Assembly (NCBI GenBank): GCA_031539165.1
Contig: JAVKLK010000044.1
Span: 1-19,730, forward strand
DNA length: 19,730 bases
Direction: 5' to 3'
From: CAIVSN01 sp031539165
Lineage (GTDB): Bacteria; Patescibacteriota; Gracilibacteria; BD1-5; UBA2023
Position numbers and translations under genes: made by a program. Shown piece after piece: positions 8,547 through 19,304 of this stretch. The notes under the pieces were generated by a model. The model searched no databases and was not told the origin of the DNA. It worked only from the letters and a program-made list of their open reading frames with translations. Within the stretch, counting starts at the first letter, position 1. Each line of letters opens with the position of its first letter.

Positions 8547-11500
8547 TTATACCTTATCGTATTCTTCAACCACTCCTTCATCTCGAGCTGCTCGAGAGTA
8601 AGGAGATTCGAATACCAAATCTGGGTCATCAGATCCGAAGTATTCTCCGATATTTCGGTTGTTCTCGAAGTATTCGAGAGTTGGGATAAGTCGACCGATA
8701 ATAACGTTTTCCTTGAGTCCATCGAGTTTGTCGATTTTTTTCGCTGTTGATGCGTCGACCAAGACTCGAACTGTTTCTTGGAATGAAGCTGCAGAGAGCC
8801 ATGACTCCGTGAAGAGGGAAATCTTCGTGAGACCCAAGAGAAGACGCGTTCCGATAGCTTCGGTTTTTCATTCTTTTGCAAGGATGGCGTTTTCTTTTTT
8901 GAATGCAATGATATCCACAATGTCTCCAGGGAAGAATGAACTATCTCCTGCATTGGTAATCTTGATCTTTGAGAACATCTGACGAACAATCAATTCAATA
9001 TGTTTTGAATTTACGGTTTGTCCTTGAGAAGAGTAGATTTCCTTGATATCGTTTACAATGTAGAGCTCTGTAGTGATAGCATCGGCAAGCTCCATGAGTG
9101 AATGGATATTGATGTGCCCTTCGGTAATCTTATCACCCACTCGAACATGGTCTCCTTCTTTTACGAGAAGGTTTTTTGATGCATCTACCACATAATCTAC
9201 CGTTCGTGGTGCCTCATCTTCAATAACGATAATGTTCGTATCAATTCGTTTTACGATTCCATCATGAAGGGCGGTTACCTTTCCTTTGGTTTCTTTTGAT
9301 TTTGCAATTACCTGCTTGAAGAGAACTTTGTCTCCTACTTTCACCGTTGGCTTGAAACCATCGTCAGCGAGATAGTGCTCGTATGACTCAATCTTTTTCG
9401 CCTGAAGAGTGATAGTAAGCTCTTTTCCTTCGTATCGGATATTGCTGATATCTCCTTCAATCTCGGCGATAGTCGCTTCGTATTTTGGGTTTCGTGCTTC
9501 CAATAATTCTTCAACTCGTGTCAAACCTTGGGTAATGTCTCCTCCTGCAGTCGCAACTCCTCCTGAGTGGAAGGTACGCATGGTCAGCTGAGTTCCTGGT
9601 TCTCCGATAGATTGCGCGGCAATGATACCAACGGGAGTTCCAAGTTCTGCAATAGCATGCGTTCCAAGGTCAAGACCGTAACATTTCTGACACACTCCCT
9701 CTTCTGTCTCACAAGTAAGAATAGATCGAACGCAAACAGAAGGAACTTTCACCTCATTGAGGGCAATCGTCATTTCTTTGGTAACAATTGTTCCTGATTC
9801 TGCAATGACTTTTCCATCTACTACCACATCCTTTGCGAGGAATTTCCCGATAATCTTATCTTCAAAACTTTCTCGGAATACTGACTTGGAAGTGTCACGA
9901 TGAATTTCTTCGTAGTGAACGGTTCCACAATCGTGTTCTCGGATAAGGATGTTCTGTGCTGCATCGACAAGACGACGAGTGAGGTATCCAGATTGAGCGG
10001 TCTTGAGGGCGGTATCAGCCTTTCCTTTTCGACCCGAGTGGGTGTTGATGAAGTATTCAAGAACCGAGAGTCCTTCCTTGTAGTTCGCCTTGATAGGGAG
10101 CTCGATAGTTTTTCCTGAAGGAGAAGCAACGAGACCCTTCATTCCACACAACTGAACCAAGTTTCCCCAGTTACCTCGCGCTCCAGAATCAATCATGTTG
10201 AAGATGGAGTTTTCAGAGGTGTAGTATGGTTTGAGTTCTTTTTCAATCAATCCCTTAATTTGAGACCATGCCTTCACAGACTGTTCATATCGCTCTCGCT
10301 CTGTGAGGAGTCCGTTCCAATATGCTTTCTGAATTGCTTTGATTTTTTCTTCTCCATCGCTGATATGAGCTCCCTTTTCTGTTGGGATAATCATATCGTT
10401 CTTGGAGATAGAAAGTCCAGAGTGAGTCGCATATTTGAATCCAATTGTCTTGATGCGGTCAGCGAAGAAGGCAGTTGGTTCTGAACCGAAGATGGTAAAT
10501 GCCTTTGAAAGAAGTTTCTTCAATCCAGATTTTCCGAGGGTTTCATTGATATATCCGAGTTCTTTTGGAACGATTTCATTGAAGAGAAGTCGTCCGAAAG
10601 TGGTATCAACGATAGTTCCGTTGATTCGGATTTTTACCGGGGTTTGGAGCTTGATAATTCCATTGTCGTAGGCGTTTTGCGCATCGTACTGACTGTTGAA
10701 AGCATACTTTGATTCTCCAGGAAGAATTTTTGTAAGATAGTAACATCCGAGAATCATATCTTGTCCTGGTGCAACGATTGGCTCTCCGTTGCTTGGGTTC
10801 AGCATATTTCGGCTTGTAACCATGAGTCCTGCTGCTTCTGCCTGTGCTTCGTCTGTAAGTGGAAGGTGTACCGCCATTTGGTCTCCGTCGAAGTCCGCAT
10901 TGAAGGCGCTACAACAGAGAGGGTGAAGCTGGATAGCCTTTCCTTCGATAAGAACGGGTCTAAATGCCTGAATACCGAGACGGTGAAGGGTAGGGGCTCG
11001 GTTCAAGAGAACGTGCTTCCCTTCAATTACTTCATCGAGACAGTCCCAAACCTCTTTTCCTTTATCTTCGATGATTTTTTCTGCGTGTTTTACATTGTAC
11101 GCAATTTCACGCTGAATCATTCGTCCGATAACGAATGGCTTGAAGAGAATCAAGGCCATCTGTTTTGGAAGTCCACATTCGTTCATTTGAAGTGTTGGAC
11201 CAACGACGATAACAGAACGTCCGGAGTAATCAACTCGTTTTCCCAAGAGATTTTGTCGGAATCGTCCTTGTTTCCCCTTGAGAATATCAGCAAGAGACTT
11301 GAGCTTCTTCTTTGTTGCTGTGGTGTATCCAGGTCGGTTGGAACGAACATCTCCATTGATAAGCATATCAACGGCTTCTTGAAGCATTCGCTTTTCATTC
11401 TTCAAGATAACCTCAGGAGCTCCGAGTTCCATGAGCTTGCGCAAACGATTGTTTCGGTTGATAACTCGTCGGTAGAGGTCATTGAGGTCTGATGAAGCGA

Positions 11501-12557
11501 AACGTCCTCCATCGAGCTGAATCATTGGACGGAGATCTGGTGGAAGGATTTGAATCGCTTCAAGCACGAAATTCTCTGGTCGCTGATTTGACTTGAACAG
11601 GGAAGAGGCAAGCTTCAATTTTTGAAGAATCTTTTTTACCTTTGATTTTGGAGCAGTCTTGAGCTCAGTTTGATGATCAGAAATAAATTTTCGAAGATCG
11701 ATTCGCTCAAGAAGAGTCTTGATGTGCTCTGCTCCCGTTCCTCCCTTAAATACATGAGGGAATTTGTCATACAAAATTCGGTAGTCGAGCTCTCCGATTA
11801 CAGTTGATACTTCCAAATCTTTGAGAAGCTCTTTGAGCTTATTGTATTCCGCATCAAGTCCATCAATTCGTGCCGTGAGAGCTGCTTCAAGTTCTCCGTA
11901 CGCTTTTTTGGATAGTTTCTTTTCTTCTACTTGAAGATTTGCTTCGGAAAGATCTTTTTGAATCTGTTTTTGAAGCTCTACCTTGGAAGTCTTGAAGGCA
12001 GTGTCGAGATCGGCAAGGGCAGCATCACGCTTATCTTCGTATACTTCGGTGATGATATAACTAGCAAAGTAGATTACCTGCTCCAGTTTTTTGATGGAAA
12101 TATCCAGCAAGAGACCAATTCGAGAAGGAACAGACTTGAGGTACCAGATATGAACTACTGGTGCTGCAAGTTCAATATGACCCGTTCGCTGTCGTCGAAC
12201 TTGAGAAGTGGTAACTTCTACGCCACAACGCTCACAGATAACTCCTTTGTATCGAATTCGTTTGTATTTACCACACGCACATTCATAGTTCTTGCGTGGT
12301 CCGAAAATCTGCTCACAGAAGAGTCCGCCTCGTTCTGGTCGCTGTGTTCGGTAGTTAATCGTTTCGGAAATCAGAACTTCTCCATAGGAGAGGGCTCGAA
12401 CCTCCTCTTTTGAGGAGAGTCCGATAGAGATACCCGCAAGGTTGTCGAGGGTTTTTCCTTGAGTGATATCCTGCTTTCCAGCGTGCTTTCCAATTTGATC
12501 GTAGTCAGTAATTCGATCGTTGAGGAAGTTATCGAGATTCTTGTCAGGAGGAAACAT
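8547..12557 (-). CDS. rpoC: DNA-directed RNA polymerase subunit beta'
   Basis: The 1336-aa beta' subunit, which forms the catalytic centre and clamp with RpoB. Zinc-site cysteines 93, 95, 108 and 111 lie in ECACGKYKR...CERCG. The catalytic NADFDGDQMAVHLPL sits at residues 553-567 with Asp 555/557/559 binding Mg2+. The bridge helix (KADTALKTAQSGYLTRRLVD) is near 845-865, the second zinc site uses Cys 877/949/956/959, and the trigger-loop start AAQSIGEPGTQLTMRTFH is at about 980-997. One TGA (8868-8870, residue 1230) precedes KTEAIGTRLLLGLTKISL. It aligns with a Gly that I recall in the E. coli and Bacillus proteins, and readthrough restores the essential C-terminus (SAASFQET, LKENVIIGRLIP). 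Without recoding the last 107 residues would be lost. It starts 48 nt after rpoB, with no Shine-Dalgarno sequence or separate promoter seen. Confidence 0.98.
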
Positions 12558-12605
12558 AGTTGATAGGTTAGGGTGTTTTCGGGAAGTAATGAGAGGGGAT
12601 TGAAT

Positions 12606-15600
12606 TTATTCGTTTTCCTCGTCGAGAGATGGTGGAGCTTTTTCTCCTTCATCGCCCTTCTCAGTTTCGATAGTTGGAATGTCTACTTCAACATCGAATT
12701 GACCTTCCAGCTTCTCGAGTTCCATATATCGATCGAATTGGGTTCGTTCTTCTTGCTCCATTTCTTCACCTTCCATCAAGTCAATCTTGAGATTGAGTGC
12801 CTGAAGCTCTCGTAAGAGAACATTGAACGATTCTGGCATGTTTGGTCGACGAATCTGCTTTTGTTTCACAATTGCTTCGTATGACTGTGCACGTCCATTG
12901 ATATCGTCAGATTTGATGGTGAGCATTTCCTGAAGAATGTTTGCTGCTCCATATCCTTCGAGAGCCCATACTTCCATTTCTCCGAGACGCTGACCTCCAT
13001 TTTGAGCCTTTCCTCCGAGAGGTTGCTGAGTGACCATAGAGTATGGACCAACAGAACGAGCGTGAATCTTATCTTCTACCAAGTGATGAAGCTTCAGCAT
13101 GTACTTCACTCCAACCATGGTTTTTTCCTTAAATGGTTCTCCCGTTCGTCCATCCAAAAGTTGTACTTTTCCGTCATTTGGAAGTCCGGCAGCATCCATA
13201 AGTTCTCCGATCTTTTCTACAGGAATACCGTTCAAAATAGGAGTTGCTACCTTGATACCGAGTTTTTTTGCTGCGATACCCATGTGAGCTTCAAGAATTT
13301 GTCCGATGTTCATACGAGAGATAACTCCAAGTGGATTCAAGATGATATCTACTGGGGTTCCATCCTCCATGAATGGCATATCTTCAATAGGAGCAATTCG
13401 TGAAACGATACCTTTATTTCCGTGTCGTCCTGCCATCTTGTCTCCTACTTCAATCTTTCGAGTTTGTGCTACATATACTTTAACTTGCTTGAACACCCCT
13501 GTGGCGAGATTGTCTCCATCTTCTCGACGAAGTACATGCACCGCAATAACCTTTCCTCCTGATCCTGAAGGAATCACGAGAGAAGAGTCTTTTACATCTT
13601 TGGACTTATCTCCGAAAATGGCTCGAAGAAGACGTTCTTCTGGAGATAGTTCGATTTCTCCCTTTGGCGTAACCTTACCAACGAGAATATCTCCTCCTTG
13701 TACGTAGGCACCAACTCGAATAATACCGTCTGCATCAAGGTCTTTTAATTTTCCGGTTGATACATTAGGGATATCATTGGTTGTCTGCTCAGGGCCGAGT
13801 TTTGTTTCTCGAACATCCATAACATACTCATTGATGTGCACGGAAGTATAATAATCTTCCTGCATGATTCGGGAGCTGATAATAATCGCATCCTCATAGT
13901 TGTATCCTCCCCATGGCATATAAGCAACCAAGAGATTACGACCGAGGGCAAGCTCTCCGTTATCGATGGATTGTCCATCCGCAAGAATCTGTCCTGCAAT
14001 GATGGAATCTCCGGTAGAAACGCGAGGCTTCTGGTGAATGAGCATATCATGGTTTGATCGCTCAAACGTTCGGAGTTCGTAGGTTACCTTCTTCCCACTC
14101 TTGTAGAGTACGGAGATGTGTTTCGCATCGACTCCGATAACTTCTCCATCTTCTTCGGACTTGATAACATATCCAGAACCTTCTCCAATCATTCGTTCTG
14201 CACCAGTTCCAACAATTGGAGCTTCTGCATGAACGAGAGGAACTGCTTGTCGCATCATGTTGGTTCCCATTTCCGCACGAGTTGCGTCGTCATGTTCAAT
14301 GAACGGAACGAGGGAAGTTGACTCAGACATGATTTGCTTCGGAGAAATATCCATGTGAGAGATTTCTCGAACGTATTCTGAAGTTGGTTCAGACATACGT
14401 CGTGCAGCGATACGTGTTTCGGCAAAGTTTCCGTGAGCATCTACTGGAGCATTTGCTTCTGCAATGATCAGATTTCGCTCTTCGTATGCATCGAAGTACT
14501 GGTATCGTTCTGTAAGGAATCCTCGAACTTCGATTTCCTTTGCGCTATATTTCTCAGAGAGGAGTTTTGCTGCCGCCCCATCAATCATAGTCTTCTCGGC
14601 GACGAGAACATTTCCTTTATCATCGAGAATATCATCGAGCGTGATTCGATTCACAGCAGACTTTCCATCGTTCGCGACTGTGTGTCCGATTTCTCGGAAT
14701 GGAGTCGTAATAAATCCGTGCTTATCAATTCGAGCGAAGCTGGCAAGGTGAAGTACGAGTCCAATATTTGGTCCTTCTGGAGTGGCGATTGGACAGATTC
14801 GACCGTACTGTGTCGGGTGAACGTCACGAACTTCAAAGCTTGCTCGTTCTCGAGTGAGTCCTCCTGTTCCGAGAGCGGTGATACGTCGCTTGTGGGCAAG
14901 TTCTGAGAGAGGATTTGATTGATCCATGAACTGCGAAAGCTGAGAAGTTCCGAAGAATTCCTTGAGTACCGCAACAATAGGTCGTGAGTTGATAAAAGTT
15001 CCTGGAGTTGCCTCAGAGAGATCGACGATGGTCATACGATCTTTCGCAATCTTCTCAGTACGAGCAAGACCTACTTTGATTTTATCGTAAACGAGCTCTC
15101 CTACAGAACGAACACGTCGATTTTCGAGGTGATCGATGTCATCCCAGTGGAAGCCAGGCTGTTCAAACACAAGACCCATAAGGTACTTGAGTCCTTCAAC
15201 AAGATCTTCTAGAGAGAGGAATCGAGATGTCTCATCGTATGGAATAGTTCGCCCTGTCTTTCGATTAATTTTGATTCGTGCTACTTCTCCGAGCTCAAAT
15301 TTCTTTGCATCGAAGAATGTCGCCTGAAACAAATCATGGACTCGCTCGTCTGTTCCGAGATCTCCTGGACGAAGCAGCTTGTAGATGGCGTACAATGCTT
15401 CAAGTCGAGTTTTTGTCTTGTCTTTCTCGATAGTTGGACCAATGTGCTTTGCAACCGCATCTTTGTCCCCCTTGAAAGCAGCGAGAATATCAGAATCAGA
15501 TTCCATTCCGAATGCTCGGAGCAGTACGGTTACGGGAATCTTTCGCTTCTTATCAATTTTTACATTGACAACACCGCGCTTCTCAATTTCGATTTCAAAC

Positions 15601-16136
15601 CATGATCCCTTTTGAGGAATAATCTTCATAGCATAGGAACCAGCATTCTTCGCATCAGGTACAAAGAACATTCCCGTTGAACGGATAATTTGATTGACGA
15701 TAACACGCTCAATACCGTTTACGATGAAGGTTCCTTTTTCAGTCATGAGAGGAACTCCACCCATGTATACATCCTGTTCCTTAATTTCTCCTGACTCTTT
15801 GTTGAGCATTTCGAGTCGGATTTTCAAGGGCGCCTCAAAATTGAGGTTCTTTCGTTTTGCATCAGCTACAGAGAACTTTGGCTCATCGAGCATGAGTCCT
15901 TTGTAGTAAATGTCGATTTTTTCTCCAGAAAAATCCTGAATGGGGAATGTCTCCTGAAACGCCTTATCCAACTTATTTTTAAGAAAGTCGTTGTAACTAT
16001 CGAGTTGTACCTCGATGAGATTCGGAAGTTCTAGAATGGATCGGTCGTCTGTAAAAAAGTACCGACCTTCCACTTGATAGACTTCGCCGAGTTTGGGAGT
16101 GACTGCTTGTGCTGTCGCTTCCTTTTTGGTTGCCAT
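12606..16136 (-). CDS. rpoB: DNA-directed RNA polymerase subunit beta
   Basis: The 1176-aa beta subunit, close to Gram-positive length and shorter than E. coli. Diagnostic stretches include GTSQLSQFMDQSNPLSELAH (rifampicin region, about 396-415), LTRERASFEVRDVHPTQYGR (427-446), TPEGPNIGLV, GRHGNKGIVSRIAPIEDMPF and NPLGVISRMNIGQILEAHMG. It is uninterrupted: no in-frame TGA despite many glycines. CGA codes the invariant arginines of TRERA (14850-14852 and 14844-14846), so CGA is Arg here. In the rifampicin pocket the E. coli Ser531 position is Thr420, Pro535 is Thr424 and Glu562 is Ala451; His526 and Asp516 equivalents are kept. The upstream gene is not rplL/rplJ as in many bacteria. Transcription most likely begins at the promoter at 16247-16220. 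Confidence 0.98.
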   Translation of the reverse strand: MATKKEATAQAVTPKLGEVYQVEGRYFFTDDRSILELPNLIEVQLDSYNDFLKNKLDKAFQETFPIQDFSGEKIDIYYKGLMLDEPKFSVADAKRKNLNFEAPLKIRLEMLNKESGEIKEQDVYMGGVPLMTEKGTFIVNGIERVIVNQIIRSTGMFFVPDAKNAGSYAMKIIPQKGSWFEIEIEKRGVVNVKIDKKRKIPVTVLLRAFGMESDSDILAAFKGDKDAVAKHIGPTIEKDKTKTRLEALYAIYKLLRPGDLGTDERVHDLFQATFFDAKKFELGEVARIKINRKTGRTIPYDETSRFLSLEDLVEGLKYLMGLVFEQPGFHWDDIDHLENRRVRSVGELVYDKIKVGLARTEKIAKDRMTIVDLSEATPGTFINSRPIVAVLKEFFGTSQLSQFMDQSNPLSELAHKRRITALGTGGLTRERASFEVRDVHPTQYGRICPIATPEGPNIGLVLHLASFARIDKHGFITTPFREIGHTVANDGKSAVNRITLDDILDDKGNVLVAEKTMIDGAAAKLLSEKYSAKEIEVRGFLTERYQYFDAYEERNLIIAEANAPVDAHGNFAETRIAARRMSEPTSEYVREISHMDISPKQIMSESTSLVPFIEHDDATRAEMGTNMMRQAVPLVHAEAPIVGTGAERMIGEGSGYVIKSEEDGEVIGVDAKHISVLYKSGKKVTYELRTFERSNHDMLIHQKPRVSTGDSIIAGQILADGQSIDNGELALGRNLLVAYMPWGGYNYEDAIIISSRIMQEDYYTSVHINEYVMDVRETKLGPEQTTNDIPNVSTGKLKDLDADGIIRVGAYVQGGDILVGKVTPKGEIELSPEERLLRAIFGDKSKDVKDSSLVIPSGSGGKVIAVHVLRREDGDNLATGVFKQVKVYVAQTRKIEVGDKMAGRHGNKGIVSRIAPIEDMPFMEDGTPVDIILNPLGVISRMNIGQILEAHMGIAAKKLGIKVATPILNGIPVEKIGELMDAAGLPNDGKVQLLDGRTGEPFKEKTMVGVKYMLKLHHLVEDKIHARSVGPYSMVTQQPLGGKAQNGGQRLGEMEVWALEGYGAANILQEMLTIKSDDINGRAQSYEAIVKQKQIRRPNMPESFNVLLRELQALNLKIDLMEGEEMEQEERTQFDRYMELEKLEGQFDVEVDIPTIETEKGDEGEKAPPSLDEENE

Positions 16137-16164
16137 GCTCTCGTTTGGTTTAAGGAATAACTAT

Positions 16165-16207
16165 AAAAAAGGCCCTCGCTTGGCCAGTACACAATCAGAT
16201 GCGCGAG
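16165..16207 (-). promoter_or_regulatory. Structured rpoB leader with terminator-like element (possible attenuator)
   Basis: Inside the predicted 77-nt leader, the minus strand reads GGCC-AAGCGAG-GGCC-TTTTTT (16185-16165): a short 4-bp GC stem followed by six T, like a weak terminator. The GCGAG in its loop is also complementary to CTCGC near the start of the leader (16207-16203), so two structures could compete. The stem is short and this may be chance. Confidence 0.25.
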
Positions 16208-16219
16208 TGCAACGACAGT

Positions 16220-16247
16220 AGTATAGGCGGGAAGAGGAAGGAGTCAA
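16220..16247 (-). promoter_or_regulatory. sigma70-like promoter for rpoBC
   Basis: On the minus strand TTGACT (16247-16242, 5/6 to consensus), a 16-nt spacer and TATACT (16225-16220, 5/6). The predicted start near 16213 gives a leader of about 77 nt before the rpoB ATG. The -35 element lies 5 nt after the stop of the upstream gene. Confidence 0.75.
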
Positions 16248-16252
16248 CTTTT

Positions 16253-19246
16253 TTATGCAAGCACGGTATCTCGTGGAGATTCTTGGATTTTCTGTTTTCC
16301 AAGAATTGCCCGAGCAAATACCGTTGGTTCAATAGTTCCATTCGCTCGAGTCAGTCCATTGCGTCGTGCCAGCTCAAGGAGAGAAGGAGTTCCTGTTTGT
16401 ACAGATTGCCAAGATTCGACGGATCGGATGAGCTGGTTTGGCTCGGTAAGAGAGGAGTCATATTGAGCTCCGAGTGTACTTGCTACGAGCTTGATGAGCT
16501 CTGTCTCGTGTCGTTTGCTTACCCCAAAGCGCATTTGTGTAAAGAGTTCATTCCCTTGCGTCTCTTCTACAATGTGTTTGATAGAGGGAACTATTTCTGA
16601 GAAATTCAGTCTGTCTCCTATGGAAGCAAGCGCCAAAGCGGTGTTTGCGTATCTTTGATCAATTTCCACTTCAAAATTCTTCCCCACAATTCGGAGTTCG
16701 GATTCATCTCGATTCACGATAAATTCTCCGATGATTACAGGATGTCCTGCATCTAATTCTTGGGTAAGAGAAGAAACACTTGAATTTGGAACGGACACGG
16801 CAGAGGCTCGAAGTGCTTCATAGCTTGTCGCTTCATTCCCCTGGGGGAGTGTTCCGGGAATTCGAGAGGAAATATCTTCTCGTTGAGCGCTGTATGATTC
16901 TTTGACGCCGGTACTCTGGTACTTTGAAATTGCCGTATCTGAGTGGTAGGCGTTGATAGCTCCTTCTATCTGTCGATCGGTCAAATCTCGCTCGATCAAT
17001 CGGGCTATCTTATTTTGAAGATCGAGCATTTCTGGAGATGGATCTGGGTGTGCCCCAATTCGCATCATAATTTCCTTACGAAGCCATTCATATTTTTGAA
17101 TGTCTTCAAAGGTGTATTTTCCGAGCCCGAGCGCTGCGAGTGTAGAAGAAAGTGAATCGGCCTTTTCTGCGATTGTCTCTTCTGCAGTTATTCGAGTTCC
17201 AGCGCTTTTGACGCTATCTTCTACTTTTCTTGCTGCCTCACTTGTGAGTACTTGTTTTAATCATGCATTTCCCTCTTTTTTAAAAGCTCATCTTGCAGTG
17301 TCGATTATGGCAGAGGTTTGCTTGATAAGTTTTGGAGATCTAGACATTGCCGTAAGTTGAGCTTTTCTCTCTGAGATACCAAGAAGTTTCTCGACAGACT
17401 GAAAACTCTGCTTGTCTTGTTCAGATAAAATATTCTTCTTGATAAGCTTTTGAAACACAGATTGTATTTTCTGAAGTCTTTCTGGATCGCTTCTCAGATC
17501 GTTCCATGTTTCCTTCGCCTCTAAGAGCTCTTTTTCTTCAGGAGAAAGCTTAGCGGACTGAAGAACGGTAACAGCAATGTTTTTTGTGCAATCAATTACT
17601 CTACTTCTTTCATTCCATGTATTTTGATGCGTTTCTGCTTCGGCTTTTGTCGCATCTCTTTTGCTATCTTTTTCTAGTGCAGTAATCAAATCTTTTATTC
17701 GACTATCTTGTCATGTTGTATCACCAGAATATTTCGCAAATACAGTGACTATAGTTTGAAATGCGCTCCCCTTTGACTTCATAATTTCTTCCAAACACTC
17801 TTTTTGTTTCCTTGGGAAAATAGTCTGAATAGCTCGCTCTACATTTGGATATTTTTTATTTGCATCAATAACAAATGCCTCTCTATAGCTTTTAAAGCTC
17901 TCTACGACTTCTTTATAGAGGGTTGGATTTGATACAGAAAGCTCTTTTTGAGCCCCTGTTTTATTTTTTGTTTCTTCAAGATTCCAATAAATCGAAAAGT
18001 CTCTCATTAAATCTGGGCCAAGAAGTTTCCGCAGTTCCCCTATGTTTGCTCTTTTTTGCAATCCAAGCATTCGTATAAATTCGGCGAAACTTGCAGAATT
18101 GATTTCTCGAAATCCTTGGTTTCGGAATTTCTCTGCGAATGATTCGACTGTGGCCGTATTTCACGGGTGTTCTTTTTTTATGGAGAGATTCGCTACAACG
18201 TTTTTCCCAAAAAGTTGACTTTCAAGAGCTACCAATTTCGATGTACTTTGATTCCAGAAAAGTGCTTCACGGTCGTTTTTTCCTTGAAGGAATTCCCATG
18301 CATCTTTCGCTGAAAGTCCATCTGATTCTATATAGTCTTTTCCATCCGAGTTTTTTCGGTTCATCGAAGAAAGAGCAAGCTCTGTAAGGTTGAACTTCTC
18401 CAATAACATTGGATCTCTAGTTTTTTCTATCTCAGGCTTATATTTTTTTAGTTTTTCTGCTAACTTAAGTGCATCTGACTTAAGCATGTCAATTAATCGA
18501 GTATAAGATATTTTATCGGAAACATTTTGATTTACTCCTCTCAGAGCGCGTTCTTTTGCCCTGGCGATATCTTTACGAAATTTAGCTGTAAGATTATCAA
18601 TTTCCTCCTTTAAGTCTTCGACTTTTTGAAGCTCTTTGAATTGTTTACTAATGTCCCCCTCTGGATTTCGAATGTCATATTTTTTGCAGTATCCATCAAA
18701 CATTTCTGTCAGGATCCGAAATGATGCAGGGTGGTCCTTTCGTACTGATGCTCTCCATTGATGATCTCTCGCCCATCCATGGATGAATTTTTCTAATTTC
18801 TTTGGGTGAGATTCGAGCTCTGCCTTTAACTTTGTAAGTTCTGTGGGAGTGAGCGAATCCACTTCCTCCAACTCATTTTTCGTTTTGAGTCGGAAATCTC
18901 CGGGGATGTAGTCCCGTATCCTGTCGGCCATGTGAAGTGGTATGTTTTTCAGAGTTTTTTGTTCTTCTACATCCACAGAGAGCTCTTTGAGTTTTGCTTG
19001 CACGGCTTCTCGAATTTTTGCTCGGTCGCTCTCTCTTCGAGAAAGCACTTCCGCGATAGCTTTGACCAACCGATCTAACGCTTGAGGGGAGAGCTTTTTC
19101 TTCGCTTTTTCTACTTCTCCCAACACAAAAGCCCGAAGTCGTTCATCTTCGGTGGTTTCTTTTCCATCTTGACCAATATCAATTCTTTTGAGTTGATCGG
19201 CAGGAGATGGTGAGGTGGGGGCGTTTGAGGCTTCGCGTGGAGGCAT
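16253..19246 (-). CDS. Large charged cytoplasmic protein of unknown function
   Basis: A 997-aa protein from ATG 19246 to TAA 16253, continuous only with TGA as Gly at residues 362, 512, 653 and 662. Under the standard code it would appear as four separate genes. There is no signal peptide or membrane segment. The N-terminal 20 residues are Pro/Ser/Ala-rich (MPPREASNAPTSPSPADQLK); the rest is rich in Lys/Glu/Leu and predicted largely helical, with coiled-coil-like stretches (about 40-110, 200-250, 600-720). The C-terminal part (about 727-997) is less charged and may be a globular domain. I recognise no enzyme or binding motif. It follows a membrane-anchored surface protein gene by 58 nt and precedes the rpoB promoter, so it is probably co-transcribed with the former. 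A scaffold or cytoskeleton-like role is possible but unsupported. Confidence 0.75.
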
Positions 19247-19304
19247 GACACTACTCTATCAAATCTCGTCTCAGGAAGCAAATTCTCGAGCGAAAGAGAA
19301 AGTA

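Noticed and set aside
10761..11492. Long plus-strand open frame (about 243 codons) antisense to rpoC
   Set aside because: It lies wholly within unambiguous conserved rpoC sequence, has no recognisable motif or start signal, and long antisense frames are expected when codon bias is strong.
11931..12413. Plus-strand open frame of about 160 codons within rpoC
   Set aside because: A shadow of the conserved zinc-binding and N-terminal region of RpoC on the other strand.
16253..19246. A cluster of pseudogene fragments on the minus strand
   Set aside because: All breaks are TGA in a single unbroken frame, with no TAA/TAG and no frame change, so this is recoding and not decay.
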